From: Streptomyces pinistramenti
Lineage (GTDB): Bacteria > Actinomycetota > Actinomycetes > Streptomycetales > Streptomycetaceae
Assembly: GCF_020564935.1 (NCBI RefSeq)
Contig: NZ_JAJCXB010000030.1
Coordinates: forward strand, 20,096 to 84,095
Length of the DNA: 64,000 bases
Direction: 5' to 3'
The notes beneath the pieces were generated by a model, which was given only the letters and a program-made list of their open reading frames with translations, did not search any database and was not told the origin of the DNA. This document shows positions 8,402 to 16,461 of the stretch, in pieces. Position numbers and translations under genes: made by a program. Every line of letters starts with the position of its first letter. Within the stretch, counting starts at the first letter, position 1.

Positions 8402-8743
8402 ATGTCCAACTCACGGCAATTCAAGGTCGATGTTCAAGAGTTGGGTTCCTTGGCAGCGCGCTTGGAACACTGCACGGAGTCGATGAAGCACGCGAGCAGC
8501 GATCTCCGGAGTGCGAGCACGGGAGATCTCGGCAGCGCTGACATCGACAAGGCCGGAGCCGAATTCAAGAGCTCCTGGGAATACGGAATCGATCAGATCA
8601 CCCAGCTGACGGATGCCATCAAAAAGGGCCTACAGACCACGGCCCGGGCATACAATGAGACGGATAGCGCTATCCAGCAGGCGCTTGACAAGGGAAACCG
8701 GCAGCACGGCGGAAGCAGCGCAGGAACCGGCCCGTTCGGCTGA
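8402..8743 (+). CDS. WXG100-like type VII secretion protein
   Basis: This is a small helical-hairpin protein of 113 aa. The central turn reads FKSSWEYGIDQITQLTDAIK, where W-E-Y-G takes the place of the WXG motif. It is preceded by the GDLGSADIDKAGAEFKSSWE block typical of the streptomycete T7SS WXG100 subgroup that accompanies large effectors. ATG 8402 has a GGGGGCGG Shine-Dalgarno region 7-12 nt upstream. It is the first gene of a four-gene cassette and probably acts as partner or targeting factor for the protein at 8797. No ESX core genes (eccB/C/D/E, mycP) occur in the window, so any secretion would use machinery encoded elsewhere. Confidence 0.75.
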   Translation: MSNSRQFKVDVQELGSLAARLEHCTESMKHASSDLRSASTGDLGSADIDKAGAEFKSSWEYGIDQITQLTDAIKKGLQTTARAYNETDSAIQQALDKGNRQHGGSSAGTGPFG

Positions 8744-8796
8744 GCCTGCGGCAGACGCAAGTACTCAGATTTCAAAAGAAATTACAGGGGGGCGAG

Positions 8797-10038
8797 TTGT
8801 CGCTCAGCGAGCAACTGTGGGGATACGGCGGCGGCGATCCGTACGAGAACAATGGCAGCTTCCCCGGATTGCAGTTCAATCCGGCGCCCGGAGTGCCGCA
8901 GGCGGTCAATGATCTCGTTGAGGATCTCAACCGCGCATGGAAGAACATCACAAGCGCCTCAGAAACGCTGAACAACGTCGGCGGTCACGAATGGAGCGGC
9001 ACTGCTGCGGAAGCGTTCCGAGCCAAGACCCAGGCACTCCCTAAACTTCTGGACGAGGCCGGCAAGAGCTTCAAGCTGGCACACGACGTTCTGGAGAAAT
9101 GGCAGAGCCAGCTGGGCTCGATGCAGTCCAAGACGCAGTCGTACGAAGCCGACGCCAAAACCGCCCGTAAGCGCGCCGAGCGAGCAGAGCAGAACGAAGA
9201 CCTGAAGGTTTTTCGCTTCGGCGGAATCGGGATGACCGACGCCGAGGCCGAGGATGCCAAAAGGCGCTATAACGCAGCCATCAACGAACTCGGTGCGGCA
9301 CAGGATGAGCTGGAAGGAATCCTCTCCTCAGCCAACAATATCCGAAACCAGCACGAGGAACTTGCCGGCAAAATCGCCTCGCTCCTCAAGGCGGCTGCCG
9401 AACAAGCCCCCGAGGGACCAGGGCTTTTTGACGAACTGAAGCATGGCCTGGACCAACTGGTCAAGGGGCAGGAGCTTTTCTTCCACACAGTAACTCAGTG
9501 GGTGAAGGACCACGCCAATGCCATCGCGGCGATCGGAGACACATTCGCCACCATCAGTACGGTGACGGGGCTGGTGGGTGTGGTACTTGATGAAGCATTC
9601 CCTCCCGCCGGCATAGCCATGGGGGGCATATCGGCCGTCACCTCGGGGCTGGCCCTCGGACTGCACCTTGTGGCTAAAGAAGGTGGCGCCGAAGTCAGCG
9701 ATCGAACCCTCACCGAGGACGGCCTTGGACTGGTCTCCTTCGGGGTGGGAAAAGTCGCAAAACAAATTGGCGAGGCAGAGTCCATCGGCAAGATGGTGAA
9801 TAAGCTTGGCACGATGATCGGGGTCGGCGGAGGCGCTATGGCTATCGAAGACTGGCACAATGACCAGTCACCACTCAAGCAGTTCCTGCCGCAAAACAAA
9901 GCAGAGGGGGCGGCCATGGGTGGGACGCTCCTGCTCGGTGGACCTCTCGGTCCGGTGACGGCCTTGGGCATAGCCTTCAGTCACGCCTGGGAGTCCGGCA
10001 GCGAAAAAGATAGAGCAGCACACCAGGCGAATGGCTAG
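8797..10038 (+). CDS. putative T7SS-secreted effector with glycine-rich hydrophobic C-terminal domain
   Basis: This 413-aa protein starts at TTG 8797 behind AGGGGGG. Residues 1-210 are helical and WXG-like (LNNVGGHEWSGTAAEAFRAK contains W-S-G), followed by a long Lys/Glu coiled-coil-type segment, as in T7SS-secreted polymorphic proteins. From about 240 the composition changes to hydrophobic, Gly/Ala-rich helices (ISTVTGLVGVVLDEAFPPAG, MGGISAVTSGLALGLHLVAK, AMGGTLLLGGPLGPVTALGI). There are no recognisable enzymatic motifs. The hydrophobic half resembles glycine-zipper membrane-active toxins in general character. That reading is inference; a structural or scaffold role is possible. Confidence 0.65.
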   Translation: MSLSEQLWGYGGGDPYENNGSFPGLQFNPAPGVPQAVNDLVEDLNRAWKNITSASETLNNVGGHEWSGTAAEAFRAKTQALPKLLDEAGKSFKLAHDVLEKWQSQLGSMQSKTQSYEADAKTARKRAERAEQNEDLKVFRFGGIGMTDAEAEDAKRRYNAAINELGAAQDELEGILSSANNIRNQHEELAGKIASLLKAAAEQAPEGPGLFDELKHGLDQLVKGQELFFHTVTQWVKDHANAIAAIGDTFATISTVTGLVGVVLDEAFPPAGIAMGGISAVTSGLALGLHLVAKEGGAEVSDRTLTEDGLGLVSFGVGKVAKQIGEAESIGKMVNKLGTMIGVGGGAMAIEDWHNDQSPLKQFLPQNKAEGAAMGGTLLLGGPLGPVTALGIAFSHAWESGSEKDRAAHQANG

Positions 10039-10046
10039 GAGTAACG

Positions 10047-10730
10047 TTGCAGGACTTCTCCATTATCGTAGCCGTGGCCCTTTTGCTGGCCTTCATCATC
10101 TGCGCTCCACTGTACCTGTATCACGATCACATTGGCTCGTCAGCAGCACGCGAACGCCGTAAGGCAGAGATCATTCAGTCCTTCGACGGACGCCTGGAAG
10201 TCGTCGTACGTGCCGCCGGAACCGGCCTGTCTCGCGAGGAAACAGTGTTGCTGGCACGGCAGTACGGCTATGAATTCTGGAAATGGGAAACGTACAACAG
10301 GACTGGCCTCTACATGAGGATGCGGCGGGCACAGTTTCCCCATCCTCCGCCGCCCTTGGAGAATAATTTCCCCCCTGCATACCCGTACCAGCCGTATGGG
10401 GAGGCGCCGTTCCAGCAAAACCAGCCCATCATGCGCCCGGGCGCAGAAATCCCCACCGTCCGCCACCAGCTCAATAAAGCACCTGGCACCTGGACTTGGC
10501 GTAGAACCGGGACGATCTTGTCGCTTCTCGCGACGGGGACAAGTCTGACGACAGTCATCGACATTTTCTCGGGTTCTTCATTCACCGCGCCGGGCTCCAT
10601 CACCATCGCACTTTCTGCCGGCGCACTCATCTCTTTCGCCATCAATCATTCGCTTGCGCGTCGCGCCCCTAACGCCAAGGACGCCACGCATGGAGCCACC
10701 CCTCCGACACCAGGAAATCAAGCACAGTGA
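10047..10730 (+). CDS. membrane protein of the type VII cassette (candidate immunity protein)
   Basis: This 227-aa protein starts at TTG 10047, and its AGGAG ribosome site overlaps the stop of the previous gene. It has one N-terminal membrane helix (IIVAVALLLAFIICAPLYLY, about residues 6-25) and a charged cytosolic-type region. A Pro/Tyr/Gln-rich linker (about 98-145) leads to two C-terminal hydrophobic helices (about 152-170 and 180-200). No family is recognised. Tight coupling to the effector-like gene and the membrane location make it a candidate immunity protein, but nothing in the sequence proves this. Confidence 0.55.
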   Translation: MQDFSIIVAVALLLAFIICAPLYLYHDHIGSSAARERRKAEIIQSFDGRLEVVVRAAGTGLSREETVLLARQYGYEFWKWETYNRTGLYMRMRRAQFPHPPPPLENNFPPAYPYQPYGEAPFQQNQPIMRPGAEIPTVRHQLNKAPGTWTWRRTGTILSLLATGTSLTTVIDIFSGSSFTAPGSITIALSAGALISFAINHSLARRAPNAKDATHGATPPTPGNQAQ

Positions 10731-11458
10731 ATCTGAGTTTTGAAATTTCATCCGCATTCGAAGAGATTAAGGTTGGACTGAGTTACGAAGAAGTGCGACA
10801 TGAAGCCGCATCAAGGGCGCTGGAAAGAGGGGCCGAGCGCACCCCGGAGCAGCTGGAAGAAATAGCAACGGCATACGTGAGAACAGCCGAGATGCTTCAG
10901 GCTGAAGGGGTGGTGTACGCCGCATCCTGCTTCGGTCAGTTTGTGGACGAGTGGTCAACTGGAACCTTGACCGTAGGGCTCAGCCCGCTCACGTACACGG
11001 ATGAATCCGTTGCTGTCGAGGGAATCCGCAGCATCATGTCCCAGGAGCGTGCACAGTTCGCAGAGATCAGCACGCTGGAACTACCGTGCGGTCAGGCAGT
11101 CCTGGTAATCCAGCAGACTCCGGCTCTCCAGATCCCCGGCGCGCTCACCCCTGGAGGGCAGGATATACCCATAGATGTCGCGCAGATTCAAACATTCATT
11201 CCGGTATCCCGGAAGGATGTGCCAGGGGAGCAGGCCCTGGTCACTGTCACCTTCAGTACGCCAAGCGTCGACCACTGGCCCGAATACAGCGAGATCGTCA
11301 CCAATTTCTTGCGTACGCTGCGATTCCTCCCTGATGGACCAGGGGAAGGGTCGGGAGTTTCTCCCACGCTTCCTCCGGATCAGAAATACAGTCAAGACGC
11401 AGAGGTTCATTCCCAAGCGACGCAAGGTAAGCCGGAAGCCCGGTCCATTTTCGGATGA
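10727..11458 (+). CDS. hypothetical protein, fourth gene of the type VII cassette
   Basis: This 243-aa soluble protein has a start (GTG 10727) overlapping the preceding stop in GTGA, so the two genes are translationally coupled. The N-terminal third is helical (YEEVRHEAASRALERGAERT). The rest alternates strand-like segments and ends in VTVTFSTPSVDHWPEYSEIV then TNFLRTLRF, a pattern shared with several actinobacterial small alpha/beta proteins found near T7SS substrates. No signal peptide, no catalytic motif and no named family are recognised. It may be a chaperone or a second immunity component; function is unknown. Confidence 0.6.
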   Translation: MNLSFEISSAFEEIKVGLSYEEVRHEAASRALERGAERTPEQLEEIATAYVRTAEMLQAEGVVYAASCFGQFVDEWSTGTLTVGLSPLTYTDESVAVEGIRSIMSQERAQFAEISTLELPCGQAVLVIQQTPALQIPGALTPGGQDIPIDVAQIQTFIPVSRKDVPGEQALVTVTFSTPSVDHWPEYSEIVTNFLRTLRFLPDGPGEGSGVSPTLPPDQKYSQDAEVHSQATQGKPEARSIFG

Positions 11459-11544
11459 TGAGACCATCCCTCATGCAAGCCGCAGAATCATGCGATTGCT
11501 ATAAGAGGAGCGAACGGAAAGCTCCGCTGGGCTATGTCCCCTTA

Positions 11545-12406
11545 GACGGTGTCCTACATGGTGAGTTTGAGGAGCCGCTTGTAGCAGCAGAGTGCGGCGG
11601 CGAGGCCGAGGAAGGCCAGGTAGTTGGTGGGGTGACGTTCGTAGCGGTGGTTGAGTCGGCGGTAGCCGGTCAGCCAGGACATGGTCCGCTCGATCACCCA
11701 CCTTCGGCGCCCGAGGCGCTCGCTGGTTTCGATGCCTTTGCGGGCGATGCGTACGCCGATGCGTTTGCCCCATAACCATCGTCGCAGGTGAGGGACGTCG
11801 TACGCCTTGTCGGCGTGGAGTCGCTGAGGTTTGGAATCAGCTGCGTGGGATTCGTGTCCCATGTGGAATGGGACAGCATCGGCTTCAGTGCGAGGCTGTC
11901 GTGGGTGTTGGCCGCGGAGAGTCCGACGCGTAGGGGCAGTCCGTCCGCGTCGGACAGGACGTGCATCTTGGAAGGGGGCTTACCCCGGTCCACGGGGCTC
12001 GGACCTGCAAGTTCGCCCCTTTTTTAGCGCGCACGTGGGCAGAGTCGAGCACGGCCCGGGACAGATCTACCAGGCCCTGCTCGTCGAGGAGTTGCAGCGC
12101 CTTCTGATGCAGCCGGCCCCAGACACCTGCCCGCGACCAGATGACGAACTGTCGGTGCACGGTTGACTTCGACGCTCCGAAGCACGGTGGCAGAGCCCGC
12201 CAGGCGCACCCGGACACCAGCACGTAGATGATCGCGGCGAAGACCGCCTCGTCATCGATGTTCGCCACCCCGCCGCCCTGCGGCCGTACCTGCACCGCGG
12301 GCAGCAAAGGCTCCGCGATCTCCCACAACCCAACTGGCACAATCCAGTCCCACCGCCCGCTCCCCATAGAAGCGGGCTACCCCAACTCACCATGTAGGAC
12401 ACCGTC
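11545..12406 (-). mobile_element. IS5-family insertion sequence (copy 2)
   Basis: The 23-bp ends match: GACGGTGTCCTACATGGTGA followed by GTT from 11545, and the same sequence as complement ending at 12406. TTA flanks both sides (11542-11544 and 12407-12409), the T-N-A target duplication of the IS5 group. Length is 862 bp. It sits directly against the left end of the second IS701 element. Confidence 0.9.
11554..12367 (-). pseudogene. IS5-family transposase of copy 2, frameshifted
   Basis: Reading from 12367, the first frame gives WDWIVPVGLWEIAEPLLPAV, then IIYVLVSGCAWRALPPCFGA and STVHRQFVIW, ending near LDSAHVRAKKG. A second frame carries KMHVLSDADGLPLRVGLSAA and NTHDS. A third carries LHADKAYDVPHLRRWLWGKR, RRWVIERTMSWLTGYRRLNH and LAALCCYKRLLKLTM. 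At least two frame changes break it. Some IS5 elements make transposase by a single programmed frameshift, but two irregular shifts favour decay. Confidence 0.75.
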
Positions 12407-12412
12407 TTAGTA

Positions 12413-13814
12413 CTGCAACGGTGTTTGTTCTGACTGGTGGGCAGGTGTTATGGGCTGTGCCCGCGTCGTTTGTGGTGACTGGCGCGGGCTTGGTGTTGTC
12501 GTCTGCGTCGCCATGTCGACCAGTGCAGGATGTGATCGACAGGCGGGGGCTGTCGATGGGTGAGGCGGTTGATCAGGCGTCTGATCTCGGCGAGGCTGAG
12601 GTGGATGAGTTGGGAGGATCCGTTTCTGCTTTCTCCGCATCGAGTTCGCGGGCCCGCAGGACGGTCAGGCAGGCATGGACAGCCATGGACAGCGTCATGT
12701 GGCGGTGCCAGCCGGGATAGCGGCGGACTTGGTAGTCGTCCAGGCCGCACTCCTGCTTCGCGGTCTGGAAGCACTCTTCAACAGCCCACCGGCTACCTGC
12801 TGTTGAGATCAGCTGGTCCAGCGTGGTCCCGGCGGGACAATAGGCGATGTAGTAGGAAATCTCCTCGGGTCGGCTGACACTGCGGCGGGCGATAACCCAG
12901 TGCCGGCGGTCTTCGCGATGCCAGGGCCGAACCTCGACGCGAGCCCAGTCATAGACCCGCGGGCCATGTGCACCCGCACCGCACGAACGGCGTTTCCACT
13001 TCTGCCGTGGCAGGCCGGGGAACAGCTCGTGAACGGGATGGTCCATGGCCCAGCGGGTGACGACGGTGTCGTGCCGGGTGGTGGCCATGACGTGGAAGAC
13101 ATCGGCCTGTTCCAGCTCAGAGCGCCAGCCCTTGCTGTAGCCGTAGCCGTAGCCGGCGTCCGCCGTCACCCATCCGAACGGGATCTTGTCGTTGATCGCC
13201 CGGCGGACCATCGCCTTGGCCATGGCCACCTTCGTCTCGAAGGCGACACTGTCGTCGACGCCGGCCTGCCGGCACCTTTCCCGGTCGTCGGTCCAGGACA
13301 TGGGCAGATACAAGCGGCGGTCGATCAGCGTGCGTCCGCGGGCGGTGGCGTAGGCGAGGAAGACGCCAATCTGACTGTTCTCGGTGCGTCCGGCGGTGCC
13401 GGAGTACTGCCGTTGCACCCCGGCCGAACGGATCCCCTTCTTGAGGAACCCGGTGTCATCCACGATCAGGACAGCGTCCTGGTCTCCGAGATGTTCCACG
13501 ACGTAGCCGCGCACGTCGTCCAGGACCTCCTGCGCCTCCCACCCGATCCGGTTCAGCAACCGGTGCATGCGGTCAGGGCCTGCGTGCCCGGCTTCTTCCG
13601 CGAGCGTCCAGCCGTTCTTCCGCTCCAGCGGAGCAATCAGTCCTCGCATATAAGCGAGCGCCGAATCCCGCGGCTCCTGCCGGCTGAACCGGTGCACGAA
13701 CCGCTCGTGCACCGCACGCAGTTCCCCGGCCCACAGCCTGACATCAGCAAGGTCCCCACCCATAGCCAGACCAACGACGAAGCCGGCCACCAGTCACGAC
13801 AAACACCGTTGCAG
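12413..13814 (-). mobile_element. IS701-family insertion sequence (copy 2), near complete
   Basis: The ends pair: CTGCAACGGTGTTTGT from 12413 and the same bases as complement ending at 13814. YTAG lies just outside each end: TTAG at 12407-12410 and CTAG at 13817-13820. The two tetranucleotides are not identical, which is not expected of a simple four-base duplication. IS5 copy 2 has inserted at the left TTAG. Confidence 0.8.
12448..13790 (-). pseudogene. IS701-family transposase with C-terminal frameshift
   Basis: From 13790 the frame is continuous for about 380 residues and shows WTLAEEAGHAGPDRMHRLLN, VDDTGFLKKGIRSAGVQRQY, FGWVTADAGYGYG, SRWAVEECFQTAKQECGLDD and the MTLSMAVHACLTVLRARELD helix, all typical of IS701 transposases. 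After DAEKAETDPP the expected tail lies in another frame (HLSLAEIRRLINRLTHRQPP, then HILHWSTWRRRRQHQ, ending GHSP at 12448). A single shift near 12620 therefore removes the last ~55 native residues. The DDE core is complete, so residual activity cannot be excluded. Confidence 0.75.
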
Positions 13815-13840
13815 CACTAGGGCGTGTAGATCACTAACTC

Positions 13841-14801
13841 GTGGCTTTCCGCTCGGTGGTTCGTTGGTCTGGCATGAGTGGGTTGGAAGGGCAACGGGCC
13901 GTGCTGGCAGCCAAGTTCAGGGCGATTCTGCCGCACCTCGACGAGCGGCAGCGTCGTCTGTTGATAGGGGCGGAGGCCCAGTCCCTCGGCCATGGCGGGA
14001 TCAGAGCAGTCGCCCGTGCCGCCGGTGTCCGTGAAGGCACTGTGTCTGCCGGAATGCGTGAACTCAACTCCGAACAGGCGCCGTTGGGACGTATTCGTCG
14101 GCTTGGAGGTGGCCGTAGACGCGTCGTCGACCTGAACCCGGCCGTTCGAGAAGCACTCCTCACGCTGGTCGAGCCCGACGTCCGCGGAGATCCCACGTCG
14201 CCGCTGCGCTGGACTACCAAATCCACCCGCAAGCTTGCCGAGCAGCTGACCCGGCAGGGCCACAGGATCTCCGCGGATACGGTGGGCGACCTCCTGCGCG
14301 AGGAGGGCTTCAGCCTGCAGAGCAACGCCAAGCCCCTGGAAGGCAAGCAGCACCCCGACCGGGACGCGCAGTTCCGCTACCTCAACGAGCAGGCCCGCAA
14401 CCACCAAGACAGCGGTGCTCCGGTGATCAGTGTGGACACGAAGAAGAAGGAACTGGTCGGCCCCTTCAAAAACAACGGCCTGAATGGGAGCCGAGAGGCG
14501 AGCCGGTGCGGGTCGACACCCACGACTTCCCCGACCGCGAGCTGGGTAGGGCGGTGCCCTACGGCATCTACGACGTCGCCGCGAACACCGGCTGGGTCAA
14601 CGTGGGCACCGACCACGACACCGCCGCGTTCGCCGTCGAATCCATCCGCCGCTGGTGGAACGGAGCCGGACGGACCAGCTCCCCGACGGCCGGCCGGCTT
14701 CTGATCACCGCCGACGCGGGCGGCTCCAACTGCTATCGCACCCGCGCTTGGAAGACGGAGTTCGCCCGGTTCGCAGCCGGGTCCGGCCTGACGATCACCG
14801 T
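13841..14801 (+). pseudogene. ISAzo13-family transposase, frameshifted and 3'-truncated
   Basis: The first frame reads LEGQRAVLAAKFRAILPHLD, GGIRAVARAAGVREGTVSAG, LRWTTKSTRKLAEQLTRQGH and VISVDTKKKELVGPFKNNG, characteristic of ISAzo13 transposases. A shift between 14474 and 14485 moves the gene to a frame with VRVDTHDFPDRELGRAVPYG, YDVAANTGWVNVG and LLITADAGGSNCYRTRAWKT. At LTITVC the family sequence (normally followed by an FPPGTSKWNKIEHR-type motif) stops abruptly at about 14801, and unrelated hsdM DNA begins. No intact right end is present. Confidence 0.8.
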
Positions 14802-15200
14802 CTGTACGAGGGCAGCGCTGGCAGCGTGGGCGATCTTGTCCGCCGCGAACTGCTCACCGGCTACAACCTGCACACCATGCTGCGACTGCTGCCGGAGAAC
14901 ATCTTTTATGCCGGTGGCGTGAAGGCCCATGTCCTCTTTTTCGAAGCAGTCCCAGGACACCGCGCGGACGAAGACCCAGCCCCACACCACCTATGTGTGG
15001 ACGTACGACCTCCGCACCGGCAGCCGCTTCACCCTCAAGAAGAACCCGATGAAGCCCGAGCATTTGGCCGACTTCGAGAAGCAGGCTTTCGACCCGTCCG
15101 ACCCGTACCGCAAGCACCGCAAGGAGTCCGACCAGCCCTTGCTGAGGTTGAGGCATTCGCTCAGGAACTCGGCGTCGACTTCACCACGATGTCGGAGTGA
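14802..15200 (+). pseudogene. hsdM: type I restriction-modification methyltransferase HsdM, C-terminal fragment
   Basis: Frame A from 14802 reads YEGSAGSVGDLVRRELLTGY, then NLHTMLRL, NIFYAGGVKAHVLFFE. This is the conserved segment of the HsdM N6-adenine methylase domain after its catalytic motifs. A shift at about 14945 leads to TARTKTQPHTTYVWTYDLRT and GSRFTLKKNPMKPEHLADFE, the usual W-Y-D-L-R-T and F-T-L-K-x-N-P blocks. SAM-binding and NPPF motifs are absent, so no methylase activity is possible. A short tail (LAEVEAFAQELGVDFTTMSE, stop 15200) in a further frame is not recognised. Confidence 0.75.
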
Positions 15201-15509
15201 GTGCGCGGTCCCTTTCCCCGTTCGGGGCTCTGGATACGCAGAAGGTCGCGGAAACCACCTCACCTCGCCCCGAGGCGAAGAGACGGCATCGATACCTCAA
15301 GCCCGATTGCCTACGTCACCCTGGGAGCTTTCGGCCGAGGGTGGCGACGAAGCGGCTGCGGCGGGCCTCTCCACTCCATCTAGACCCCGCAGGGAGTCCG
15401 CAGGACACCCGTAAGCGGCCGTCAGGACCCCCAACGCACGCCAACAGAGAAACACCTGTTCAGAGCCCTGCATGCGGCTCCGCCGCAGGTCAGGATCAGC
15501 TCGCAGGCA
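15201..15509. other. no gene recognised between hsdM remnant and right repeat
   Basis: About 300 bases without a convincing coding frame. The frames present are short, Arg/Ser/Pro-rich and lack ribosome sites. The region is inside the proposed island, next to its right end. Confidence 0.4.
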
Positions 15510-15523
15510 TTCCGGTTCAACGT
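15510..15523 (+). other. putative attR: right copy of the ychF 3'-end repeat
   Basis: TTCCGGTTCAACGT is identical to 1645-1658. In the ychF frame the local sequence reads A-F-R-F-N-V-stop (GTG TAG instead of GTC TAA), so the coding sense and the stop are both preserved. The copies are 13,865 bp apart. The right copy is followed within 50 bp by a strong terminator, as expected for the original 3' end of ychF. Confidence 0.65.
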
Positions 15524-15571
15524 GTAGCAAGTTGCGTACTGCGCGCTAGGTAACTCGTCAAACGCGCAGAT

Positions 15572-15609
15572 CGGAAGGGGCCGAGCGGTGATGAGCTCGG
15601 CCCCTTCCG
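15572..15609. terminator. strong bidirectional terminator, probably the original ychF terminator
   Basis: The 14-bp perfect stem CGGAAGGGGCCGAG (15572-15585) and CTCGGCCCCTTCCG (15596-15609) encloses a 10-base loop. It lies 48 bases after the right ychF repeat and also faces the 3' end of the Uma2 pseudogene at 15651. Confidence 0.7.
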
Positions 15610-15650
15610 CGTTCCCGTGCTGACCTTGGTGCTGATGTGGAGCTGTGCTG

Positions 15651-16230
15651 TCAGGCCGGCCGGCCCGGTGCGAGCTTGTCGAGGTCGAGGCTGATTCGAA
15701 CGGCAGGGAGCGCTGGAGTGCGTGGCGGAAGATTCCCACCGGGGCGTACGAGCCGGTCGGCTCGTCGAGCTCGTAGGTGTGTACGACGGGGACCGTGTCC
15801 TCGTCCTCGATGCACCAGTAGTGGCGGATGCCGGCCTCGGCGTACTTGCGCAGCTTGACGGTCCGGTCGCGGTGGGCGGACTCGGGCGAGACGACCTCGA
15901 TGACGAGCTGGACGTCTTCGGGAGCGAACCAGGTGCGGTCCGCGTCGTACGGGGCGGTGGTCAGAAGCAGGTCCGGCTCCGGGCGGTTGCGGGCGTCGAG
16001 GCGGATGGTCATCTCCCGCTCGACTTCGATGCCGTCGGGGGCCTGAGCCATGAGCGCCACCGTGAGACCGGTGACGAGGCGGCGTGCCACGACCGCTGCG
16101 GGGACAGTATGACGACGAGTGCTCCGTCGATCAGCTCGGTGTGGCGTGGTGCCTCGGGGAGGCGGTCCAGATCCTCCGCGAACCGGCCTTCCGCGCGGGG
16201 CGGGCGCATCCAGTCGGGCAGTGCGGTCAT
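15651..16230 (-). pseudogene. Uma2-family (DUF820) nuclease-like protein, two frameshifts
   Basis: The N-terminus from ATG 16230 reads MTALPDWMRPPRAEGRFAED, then ELIDGALVV and SPQRSWHA, where a base is missing near 16085. The second frame contains RLVTGLTVALMAQAP, NRPEPDLLLTTAPYDAD, DVQLVIEVVSPESAHRDRTV and KLRKYAEAGIRHYWCIEDED, the conserved Uma2 core with its D...E-x-V PD-(D/E)XK-like residues. Near 15700 another shift is needed to reach ISLDLDKLAPGRPA and TGA at 15651. The family is abundant in Streptomyces and its biological role is poorly known. This copy is disabled unless the shifts are sequencing errors. It lies just outside the proposed island. Confidence 0.75.
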
Positions 16231-16461
16231 GGGCCGACCCCAGCGATTGCGGCCGTCAGGAGAGGGCGCTGTGCTGCTGATCCGTCATCGGCGCCCGGAC
16301 GGTGCCGGGGTACTTGAGGCCGCCCCGCTGCTGGTGCCCGAAGGCGGTGCCACCGGCGACGGCATCACCGTCTCCGATGCCTGGACCACGTCACCGGCCT
16401 AACCCGGCGGACGGGGGCCGGCCCCTCAGTCGTTCCGTCCCCCCCGCCCGCCCCGCCGCCC

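Noticed and set aside
13817..13840. Left terminal repeat of the ISAzo13 element
   Set aside because: The right end has been lost, so no inverted partner exists to define the boundary.
14802..15200. Possible active DNA methyltransferase
   Set aside because: Only the part after the catalytic motifs remains, and it is frameshifted, so no SAM-binding or NPPF motif exists.
15139..15200. Tail LAEVEAFAQELGVDFTTMSE as a separate gene
   Set aside because: Without an upstream start in frame and too short to identify; possibly a third fragment at the junction.
16231..16402. Plus-strand stretch reading GAVLLIRHRRPDGAG and LLVPEGG, possibly a Nudix-like fragment
   Set aside because: Too short, no Nudix box, no start or ribosome site. 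It may be a relic but cannot be assigned.
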